Virus record (IMG/VR): IMGVR_UViG_3300042562_001006
Location: 1 to 36,926 of that record
Source of the DNA: a virus
Direction: 5' to 3' (one strand)
DNA length: 36,926 bases
In this document: piece by piece, positions 1 to 4,552 of the stretch
Position numbering within the stretch: the first letter of the stretch is position 1
Layout: every line of letters begins with the position of its first letter
Position numbers and translations under genes: made by a program
Notes under the pieces: model-generated
The model's database searches: none
The model's input: only the letters and a program-made list of their open reading frames with translations
What the model was told of the DNA's origin: nothing

Positions 1-388
1 GTGGGTAGCGCCGCTGTGCTTCGGCCTTGAGCTTGTTTTTCCATTCGGTGGTCCCGGTAGTGTCTCCTTTGGTGCCAAGACGGAAATGCTTCTGCCAGTC
101 TTGCGGCCTGACTAGGATGACCGGCATTCGGAGCGACACAGCAATCCCGCGAACCAGCCCGCAGTTGAACGCGAGCGGGAAGATGGTGCTGCCCGGTAGC
201 GCCTTCCCGACAAACTTCGGCACGTCCTCGATGATGCACTTAATGCCTGGCCGCATACTGTAGAGCAGGCTAATTTCCTCCGCGATTTCGGTATCGCTGC
301 CCGGCATCCCCATACAGGAGGCGAGCGCGGCGCTGTCCCACGCGATCCCGCCGTTCACTCCTGGGTCGATTGCAATGTAACTGGTCAT
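1..388 (-). CDS. RuvC-like RNase H-fold endonuclease, 3' end cut by window edge
   Basis: The 129 visible residues start MTSYIAIDPGVNGG and include IIEDVP near residue 52. These match the first acidic residue (IDPG) and the second acidic residue (E in IIEDVP) of the RuvC/RNase H fold used by phage Holliday-junction resolvases. A later WKNKLKAEAQ stretch also occurs in phage resolvases of this kind. The ATG at 388 overlaps the stop of the upstream HTH gene (ATGA), so the two are co-translated. The frame is open at base 1, so the C-terminal catalytic acids are outside the window. Its place next to the terminase suggests it trims branched DNA before packaging. The fold call is strong; the exact substrate is inferred. 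Confidence 0.8.
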   Translation of the reverse strand, partial: MTSYIAIDPGVNGGIAWDSAALASCMGMPGSDTEIAEEISLLYSMRPGIKCIIEDVPKFVGKALPGSTIFPLAFNCGLVRGIAVSLRMPVILVRPQDWQKHFRLGTKGDTTGTTEWKNKLKAEAQRRYP

Positions 389-801
389 GATTTTGGTGCG
401 TCTTGTTCGATGTGCTCCCACTTTGCGTGGTGGACTGACTCGTAAATCTTCCGCTGCGGCTGTGGCCGCATCCCGTGCTTGGGCTTGAGGTGAAAGCTCT
501 CCAGCGTTTTCTCCACCTTCTTTGAAAATGCCTGCTTGGAGATCCGATGGCGCTTCGCGATCTGGTCCATGGACTCCTCGGCCCGACCGATTAGCCCGTA
601 GCAATAAGCGACCGCATCCAGCTCGACCATCGGAGTGGCTGAGTCGGCGATGTAGGCTAGGACGGCGCTGATGCCTTTCGCGTAGCTGTAGTGGTCAAGA
701 TCCCGCGCTTCGCGTTCCATCTGAAAACGTACGTACTCGCCCTTTACGATGTCGATGGCCTGCTGCCGGCTGAGATCCGCGTGTTGCCGCCACCGCCGCA
801 C
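385..801 (-). CDS. Helix-turn-helix protein upstream of resolvase/terminase (possible small terminase or late regulator)
   Basis: This is a 138-residue soluble protein. Residues about 76-97 (SMDQIAKRHRISKQAFSKKV) read as a sigma-region-4 or terminase-small-subunit type helix-turn-helix. The annotated start is a GTG at 801, but the same frame stays open up to about base 890 with good codon content and no ATG, so the true start may lie upstream. It is the first gene after the leftward promoter at 890-918 and overlaps the resolvase by ATGA. Position just before the packaging genes suggests a small terminase subunit; a late-gene activator is the alternative. The sequence does not decide between them. 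Confidence 0.6.
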   Translation of the reverse strand: MRRWRQHADLSRQQAIDIVKGEYVRFQMEREARDLDHYSYAKGISAVLAYIADSATPMVELDAVAYCYGLIGRAEESMDQIAKRHRISKQAFSKKVEKTLESFHLKPKHGMRPQPQRKIYESVHHAKWEHIEQDAPKS

Positions 802-889
802 GATGCGCTCGGCGAGGATGTCCTCTGGCTGCTCGACGTATTCGGGAGCGGCTACCTGAAAAACTGGGTGGTCGGTGTCGATGCGCTTT

Positions 890-918
890 ATTTACCACTA
901 ACGCTATTGAGACGCAAA
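890..918 (-). promoter_or_regulatory. Leftward promoter candidate for HTH/RuvC/late genes
   Basis: On the minus strand there is TTGCGT (918-913), a 17-base spacer and TAAATA (895-890). The -35 box sits inside the 906-926 dyad, so a protein bound there would cover it. It points at the HTH gene and, if the genome is circular, at the whole late operon. Confidence 0.45.
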
Positions 919-926
919 CTCAATAT
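906..926. promoter_or_regulatory. Operator dyad 1 (TATTGAG-N7-CTCAATA)
   Basis: A 21-bp inverted repeat with perfect 7-bp arms and a 7-base centre. It overlaps the leftward -35 box. A second, near-identical site lies at 980-1000 with centres 74 bp apart, which places both on about the same helix face. The binding protein is unknown; the early Cro-like HTH protein is a candidate. Confidence 0.6.
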
Positions 927-979
927 CATTGTAATTTGAGTTTTTTTAATCCAGTTGCAATTCTTCGTGGTAAAATACT

Positions 980-1000
980 ATTGAGATTCGTTCTCAAGAG
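980..1000. promoter_or_regulatory. Operator dyad 2 (TATTGAG-N7-CTCAAGA)
   Basis: It has the same left arm as dyad 1 and one mismatch in the right arm. It overlaps a possible rightward -10 (TACTAT, 977-982, 15 bases after TTGCAA at 956-961). A further dyad, GCGCA-N5-TGCGC (1001-1015), abuts it directly. The TGAGATT-C-GTTCTCA core also has a loose resemblance to a Fur box, which I treat as weak. Confidence 0.55.
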
Positions 1001-1043
1001 CGCAAATTGTGCGCGCGAGGCGGAAACCTGCCTTTTAGTACGT

Positions 1044-1153
1044 GTTCAAGAGATTACTTTTCCGGGGGGTACTTTTCCCGTACTCGACTTTTTTTGAACA
1101 CTACTTTTCCCATACGAGGTTTTTGTGGCTACAACTATTATGGTACTTTTTTC
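1044..1153. repeat. TACTTTTCC repeat cluster in the 466-base non-coding control region
   Basis: Copies of TACTTTTCC lie at 1055-1063, 1070-1078 and 1102-1110, with a variant TACTTTTTTC at 1144-1153. Copies 2 to 4 are followed by (C/T)(G/A)TA-like bases. GTTCAA (1044-1049) and TTGAAC (1094-1099) form flanking inverted arms. The AT-rich stretch to 1230 contains no convincing gene. The ACTACTTTT core recurs at the 3749-3813 operator, so these are likely protein-binding sites; a replication origin is also possible. Confidence 0.5.
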
Positions 1154-1230
1154 TCATATGTAAGAATTGTATCATATTTGATAATCAATCAATGTTTATC
1201 ATTATTGATAGACGCACCATGGATTGACTC

Positions 1231-1258
1231 TTGACCGCATCCCCTATCAGCGTACAGT
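1231..1258 (+). promoter_or_regulatory. Early promoter P1, near-leaderless
   Basis: TTGACC, a 16-base spacer and TACAGT, with only 9 bases (1259-1267) between the -10 and the ATG at 1268. Transcription would start within about three bases of the start codon. It shares -35, spacer length and the CATCCCC/TATCCCC spacer motif with P2 and P3. Confidence 0.6.
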
Positions 1259-1267
1259 CACCAACTC

Positions 1268-1507
1268 ATGACCAAGACCACCACCACCACCGAGACACTA
1301 GGCCAAACACTCATCGCCATCCGTCGCAAGCATGGACTCAGCCAATCGCAGTGCGCCCGACTCATCCCTGGTATGCCGCTCAAGATGCTCCAGAAGTACG
1401 AGCAACACGCGAGCGAGCCGCCCGTGTGGGTTCAACTGCTGCTCATTGATGCACTCATAAAAAAAGCGAAAAAGATTAAATTATCCGTTGACGGTATCCC
1501 CCGTTAG
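1268..1507 (+). CDS. Cro/XRE-like helix-turn-helix protein
   Basis: A 79-residue basic protein. Residues 11-50 (LGQTLIAIRRKHGLSQSQCA..IPGMPLKMLQKYE) follow the lambda-repressor/Cro-like HTH pattern, with the LSQSQCARLI helix pair as turn and recognition region. It is the first gene of the early rightward operon and lies next to the twin dyads, so it is the best candidate for the protein that binds them. Its last codons overlap promoter P2. There is no dimerisation or cleavage domain, so a Cro-type role is more likely than a CI-type one. Confidence 0.65.
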   Translation: MTKTTTTTETLGQTLIAIRRKHGLSQSQCARLIPGMPLKMLQKYEQHASEPPVWVQLLLIDALIKKAKKIKLSVDGIPR

Positions 1508-1517
1508 AGTATAGTGA
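1479..1517 (+). promoter_or_regulatory. Early promoter P2 within a 39-bp direct repeat (copy 1)
   Basis: TTGACG (1488-1493), a 16-base spacer and TATAGT (1510-1515), then 6 bases to the ATG at 1522. A start point 6-7 bases past the -10 would fall on the A of ATG, giving a leaderless mRNA. The promoter lies inside the last codons of the HTH gene. The whole 39-bp block is repeated exactly at 2050-2088. Confidence 0.65.
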
Positions 1518-1521
1518 TTAC

Positions 1522-1701
1522 ATGACGATCATCCAATGCCTCAAGACCGCCCGCAAGGGAATCACCAGCCGCCGCCACCTGCGCCTCGTTCGCGGCACCT
1601 TCGACCGCCAAACCGCTCACATGTCCGTTGAGTTGCGCGACTCAGCCCTGCGCACGTTTGACCGCATCGCCAAGGCGCACGGCAACTTTGACAAGTACTA
1701 G
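1522..1701 (+). CDS. Small basic protein, unknown function
   Basis: A 59-residue reading frame, ATG to TAG, placed immediately behind promoter P2. It is rich in Arg/Lys in its first half (TARKGITSRRHLRLVRGTFDR) and may contact nucleic acid. No family was recognised. Support comes from promoter placement and fit between neighbours. As an early phage protein it could be a host-takeover factor, but nothing in the sequence proves that. Confidence 0.5.
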   Translation: MTIIQCLKTARKGITSRRHLRLVRGTFDRQTAHMSVELRDSALRTFDRIAKAHGNFDKY

Positions 1702-1705
1702 ACCG

Positions 1706-1726
1706 CATCAAAGCCCTCCCGCTTTT
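1706..1726 (+). repeat. 21-bp direct repeat, copy 1
   Basis: The block from CATCAAAG through CCGCTTTT recurs exactly at 2006-2026, 300 bp away. Each copy follows a gene. In this copy no strong hairpin arm precedes it, whereas copy 2 forms one. Confidence 0.7.
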
Positions 1727-1740
1727 ACCCAATACCCAAT

Positions 1741-1998
1741 ATGAACTCTATTACCATCGGCTCCACAGTCCAGCACATCAAAACCCCCTCGCATTACGCC
1801 CCACGCATCGGCCAGGTCATCGACATCAAAGACGGACGCGCTCAGGTCGCTTGGACTGGCTGGCCTAAAACATGGGTCAAGTTTGATTCGATCAAAATGA
1901 CCGACGACGGCTGGCGCGCCACAGCCAACATGCCGCACACAGCAGCCCGGACCGTTACGCTGCCAGACGGCACAGTTTACCGCGAGTACCGCAAGTAA
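1741..1998 (+). CDS. Hypothetical early protein with SH3/KOW-like beta content
   Basis: 85 residues. The stretch IGSTVQHIKTPSHYAPRIGQVIDIKDGRAQVAW looks like a small beta-barrel of the KOW/SH3 type (G-Q-V-hydrophobic-D-hydrophobic-x-G-R-A-x-V-x-W), which in other proteins binds nucleic acids or ribosomal partners. The leader is C/A-rich (TTTTACCCAATACCCAAT) with no Shine-Dalgarno. It sits in the early operon between two 21-bp repeats. The fold is an inference by eye. Confidence 0.55.
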   Translation: MNSITIGSTVQHIKTPSHYAPRIGQVIDIKDGRAQVAWTGWPKTWVKFDSIKMTDDGWRATANMPHTAARTVTLPDGTVYREYRK

Positions 1999-2028
1999 GC
2001 GGACCCATCAAAGCCCTCCCGCTTTTTT
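1997..2028 (+). terminator. Weak intrinsic terminator
   Basis: AAGCGG (1997-2002) can pair with CCGCTT (2019-2024), followed by a T run to 2028. The stem is only 6 bp with a long loop, so termination would be partial. Promoter P3 restarts transcription just downstream. Copy 2 of the 21-bp repeat (2006-2026) forms most of it. Confidence 0.4.
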
Positions 2029-2049
2029 GATTTATTTGCAAAATAATGC

Positions 2050-2088
2050 AATTATCCGTTGACGGTATCCCCCGTTAGAGTATAGTGA
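2050..2088 (+). promoter_or_regulatory. Early promoter P3 within a 39-bp direct repeat (copy 2)
   Basis: TTGACG (2059-2064), a 16-base spacer and TATAGT (2081-2086), then 6 bases to the ATG at 2093. It is identical to P2 over 39 bp. The copied block includes the last codons and stop of the 1268-1507 HTH gene, here untranslated, so P3 probably arose by copying the P2 segment. Confidence 0.65.
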
Positions 2089-2092
2089 CCAC

Positions 2093-2440
2093 ATGCAAAC
2101 AACATCCCACACCGCCCGCCTGGCTGCTCTTAGCAACGCTTCGCAAGAAGCGTATGCGCTGGTTAAATCTTATTCCCGGCTACAGCTTGAAGGCCGTGAC
2201 GGCTACAACCCGCACGAAAGCAAACACGAGATGATCAGCGATGAGTTGATGGAGTGCATGCGCGCCGACCGCGACGAGCGAGCCGCCAACCTCAGCGCCG
2301 ACGAAACCACAGCCATCCGAGTTTGGATCAACTCACAAGGCTTTAAGTCGGCCAGCCAAGCCGATAGCGCCCTGCGCGACACCAAGGGCATCACGCTCGA
2401 CGGATTAAAAGCCGCCATGGCCCGCAACAACATCGCTTAA
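2093..2440 (+). CDS. Hypothetical early protein, 115 aa
   Basis: A mostly helical, charged protein (segments HESKHEMISDELMECMRADRDER and LSADETTAIRVWINSQG). No membrane segment, signal or known motif. It is expressed from its own near-leaderless promoter P3. I do not recognise the family. Its place in the early operon is compatible with a host-interaction or regulatory role. Confidence 0.55.
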   Translation: MQTTSHTARLAALSNASQEAYALVKSYSRLQLEGRDGYNPHESKHEMISDELMECMRADRDERAANLSADETTAIRVWINSQGFKSASQADSALRDTKGITLDGLKAAMARNNIA

Positions 2441-2483
2441 TCTCCCTTTCCTCCCTTACCACTCACCCCACCAACCAACTAAT

Positions 2484-2702
2484 ATGTACACTCTGATCGA
2501 CACCTTTAACAACAACACGATCCTGTCCAATCACCGCACACTGGCCAACGCTCTCAAGGCCCAACAAAAAGACGCCAAGCGCCTGCGCACTCGGCCAGGA
2601 TCAAGTGGCTGCTACGTCACCTACAAAATCGTCAAGAGTGACGACACCCCAATCACCCGCGACGAGATGATCGAGGCTGAGATTGCCGCCGGGATCTATT
2701 AG
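2484..2702 (+). CDS. Hypothetical small early protein, 72 aa
   Basis: Starts MYTLIDTFNNNTIL after a C/A-rich leader (CCACCAACCAACTAAT). The pattern of two short strands, a helix with Lys/Arg (ALKAQQKDAKRLRTR) and a strand pair (GCYVTYKIV) resembles small alpha/beta DNA-associated phage proteins. No specific family assigned. Same early operon as its neighbours. Confidence 0.55.
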   Translation: MYTLIDTFNNNTILSNHRTLANALKAQQKDAKRLRTRPGSSGCYVTYKIVKSDDTPITRDEMIEAEIAAGIY

Positions 2703-2747
2703 TCCCCTTATGTGCCCCTCATGTGCACATCCCACCACCACCCCAAT

Positions 2748-3011
2748 ATGAAAAACATCATCCTCGTCACCCTCATGATCACCCAGGCATCATCTTTCAC
2801 GTGGATCGTCTCCCTTGAAGCACGCCTCACCGACCGCCAGCCCACGGTATTCCTCCACCCATACGATACGCCAGCCAGCGACACACCGATCTTCATCGCC
2901 CCGCCTCCCGACCGCCCGTCCCGCCCGATCCAGCGCCAAGACACCGAGGATAGTCAGTTGCTGCCGCGCATCGCACTTGACACCGAGCCGGACGGTGCTC
3001 TTTTCCCGTAG
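2748..3011 (+). CDS. Small membrane-anchored or secreted early protein
   Basis: The ATG at 2748 follows a CCACCACCACCCCAAT leader and is preferred over an upstream in-frame ATG at 2712. The 87-residue product begins MKNIILVTLMITQASSFTW, a lysine plus hydrophobic core typical of a signal peptide or single N-terminal membrane segment. The remainder is Pro/Asp-rich (PPPDRPSRPIQR). Last gene before the strong terminator. An envelope-acting early protein such as superinfection exclusion is possible but unproven. Confidence 0.5.
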   Translation: MKNIILVTLMITQASSFTWIVSLEARLTDRQPTVFLHPYDTPASDTPIFIAPPPDRPSRPIQRQDTEDSQLLPRIALDTEPDGALFP

Positions 3012-3042
3012 TCTGGAAAATGGACGTTTAGGAAAAGGGGAG

Positions 3043-3075
3043 CCCCTACCAGTGAGTGCTGGTAGGGGTTTTTTT
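3043..3075 (+). terminator. Strong intrinsic terminator of the early operon
   Basis: A perfect 10-bp stem CCCCTACCAG/CTGGTAGGGG with a 6-base loop (3053-3058) and seven T residues (3069-3075). The same bases encode the last residues and the stop of the convergent minus-strand gene, so coding and termination overlap here. Confidence 0.85.
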
Positions 3076-3495
3076 GTGTCTTGGTCGCATCTCCGCCGGA
3101 GCGAGCAAAATCGTCTCCACCCGGTCGATCACCCGGTAGTGATTGCTCTTGTCGCCATAGGTGTTCACCCATTCAAGCATTTGCTCAACTCCGCACACCA
3201 TCGCGGCGTGTGTTACATCGGTCCAATTACGCCAAGAATGCCTCCGCCCGCGAGTTTGCAACACCACTTTCCGAGTGCGCGACCCGGCGCCCAAAAACTC
3301 CGCATAGTAGAGCGCGGCATCAACACCAGCCACACACCCGCTCTTTTGCGCGGAAACGGCCTCTGTAGCGGGTTTCGCCACCTCTTCGCTATGTCCACAG
3401 CCAACCGCACCTTGACGCCCTTCTATGGCCATTTGTGCGCGTTTCATCATTTCCGCTTTGCGTGCGGCTTGATCCGCATTGTGAGTGTTGCTCAT
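3046..3495 (-). CDS. Hypothetical protein, 149 aa, convergent to early operon
   Basis: Starts MSNTHNADQAARKAEMMKRA with an N-terminal charged helix. A central segment with Trp and His (RGRRHSWRNWTDVTHAA) and a C-terminal MLEWVNTYGDKSNHYRVIDRVETILL follow. No recognised domain. Its stop codon (TAG at 3048-3046) lies in the stem of the early terminator. It follows the 38-residue minus-strand ORF by 3 bp, implying a two-gene unit read from the 3616-3871 region. Confidence 0.5.
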   Translation of the reverse strand: MSNTHNADQAARKAEMMKRAQMAIEGRQGAVGCGHSEEVAKPATEAVSAQKSGCVAGVDAALYYAEFLGAGSRTRKVVLQTRGRRHSWRNWTDVTHAAMVCGVEQMLEWVNTYGDKSNHYRVIDRVETILLAPAEMRPRHKKTPTSTHW

Positions 3496-3498
3496 AAA

Positions 3499-3615
3499 TC
3501 AGATTTGATGACGTGATGCGGATTTTCTGTCGCCCTCCAAGGCGGACAAGAACGCGACGATAGGAGCGGGGCTTATTGGCCCGCCCTTTACTTGTAAGGG
3601 GTAAGTTTTAGACAT
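3499..3615 (-). CDS. Small ORF, 38 aa
   Basis: An ATG at 3615 opens MSKTYPLQVKGGPISPAP and closes 3 bp before the next minus-strand gene. A longer frame upstream to 3792 reads AT-rich low-complexity sequence across the inverted-repeat operator, so I reject that extension. TTGACG at 3657-3652 could serve as a -35 but no good -10 is visible. Function unknown. Confidence 0.35.
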   Translation of the reverse strand: MSKTYPLQVKGGPISPAPIVAFLSALEGDRKSASRHQI

Positions 3616-3748
3616 AGTCTTTTTAAACGTAATGAAGTAAATTCTGGAATCCGTCAATTTCACACCGCAGCGGTTTATCGTCTGATTAATATCGTTTTTA
3701 ATAAATTTAAAAAGTACTAATTCTATGCCGTTACTCGGAATATGTAAT

Positions 3749-3813
3749 TCAAAAAGTAGTATGACCGTTTTTTGTCCCTTGACGATAATCAAAACGCTTG
3801 TACTACTTTTTGA
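3749..3813. promoter_or_regulatory. 13-bp inverted-repeat operator pair
   Basis: TCAAAAAGTAGTA (3749-3761) and TACTACTTTTTGA (3801-3813) are perfect reverse complements separated by 39 bases. The right arm covers the -10 of the candidate rightward promoter. A partial third copy (AAAAAGTACTA) lies near 3709. The core matches ACTACTTTT at 1101-1109 in the left control region. Confidence 0.55.
3779..3806 (+). promoter_or_regulatory. Rightward promoter candidate P5
   Basis: TTGACG (3779-3784), 16-base spacer, TACTAC (3801-3806). The -35 and spacer length match P1-P4. The -10 is poorer and lies in the right operator arm. The next ATG is at 3872, giving a leader of about 60 bases, unlike the other promoters of this family. 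Confidence 0.4.
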
Positions 3814-3871
3814 GCCGCGAAATATACATCTAATACTTCGCAGCCTTTAACCTAAACAACAAAGCATTATT

Positions 3872-4552
3872 ATGTTCAGAAGACCACCAAAGTACCATCA
3901 TTATTGGCCTACGATTGCGCAAATGCCACCGCTTAAGCATTCGCTGATTGGAAAAAGCGAGGTCATAGAATGGATCATAAAGCAATTTCAGATTGAGGAA
4001 CAACTGGCCGCAGCGGTGTTTAGTTCTAGCAAGCAAGCCAAGTACATTGTCCAGCATGATGGACGTTGGCAAGGTGACGCGCGTTCTGGTTATGAGTTTT
4101 GGCGCAAGGGCGGAAAGTCTGGCGAGAAATCTGGAAAGAGTAAGCAGTCGCATGAAGAGATGCTTCAAATTGCTGAGTACAAAACCATGTTGAATGCTGT
4201 TTTTGCAGTGATGGATCAAAAACAACGCAACCTGACGATTGCTGAAGTAAAAGAGGTAATCGGCACTTTGTGGCCTAACGATCCATTGTGCGCCGCGCGC
4301 CGTAAGTTGGCTTTGCGGCTTTATAATAATTACATGAATTTAAGTTCAGACACCGCTCCGGGAGCAAAAATTACCGCGAAGGAATGCGAAAAAGAAGATG
4401 ATTTTAATGAGCTAACTAAAGAGCTGGCCCGCCATCCATACGAGGAAATTGATCCAGAAGAACCCGTCCTTACCCCCGAAGAAGAGCGAGCACAAACACT
4501 GGAAGCAGCCAAGGCTCGTTTTAAGTACCTTAAGAAATCCTACGGCATGTGA
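3872..4552 (+). CDS. Unknown plus-strand protein, 226 aa, AT-rich
   Basis: Mostly helical: N-terminal HYWPTIAQMPPLKHSLIGKSEVIEWI, a basic Gly/Lys/Ser linker (RKGGKSGEKSGKSKQS, about residues 78-93), then a helical middle, and a strongly acidic C-terminal region (EEIDPEEPVLTPEEERAQTLEAA) ending in a basic tail. It ends at 4552, one base before the primase stop, so it is convergent with the replication operon. It is the only rightward gene outside the early operon, with composition unlike its neighbours, and so may have been acquired separately. I do not recognise a family; the region from residue 1 to 75 recalls DNA-binding regulators, but weakly. Confidence 0.6.
   Translation: MFRRPPKYHHYWPTIAQMPPLKHSLIGKSEVIEWIIKQFQIEEQLAAAVFSSSKQAKYIVQHDGRWQGDARSGYEFWRKGGKSGEKSGKSKQSHEEMLQIAEYKTMLNAVFAVMDQKQRNLTIAEVKEVIGTLWPNDPLCAARRKLALRLYNNYMNLSSDTAPGAKITAKECEKEDDFNELTKELARHPYEEIDPEEPVLTPEEERAQTLEAAKARFKYLKKSYGM

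Noticed and set aside
906-1000. Fur boxes
   Set aside because: The TGAGATT-C-GTTCTCA core has partial likeness to the Fur 7-1-7 pattern, but the arms and spacing of the twin dyads are better explained as phage operators. No iron gene is nearby.
1007-1234. 75-residue plus-strand ORF across the left control region
   Set aside because: It runs through the TACTTTTCC repeats and AT-rich operator DNA, its composition is low-complexity (many Phe/Tyr), and it ends inside promoter P1. I treat the region as regulatory.
3616-3792. N-terminal extension of the 38-residue minus-strand ORF (97 residues in all)
   Set aside because: It would translate the AT-rich operator region and the inverted repeat; the residues are Ile/Lys/Phe-rich and unlike neighbours.
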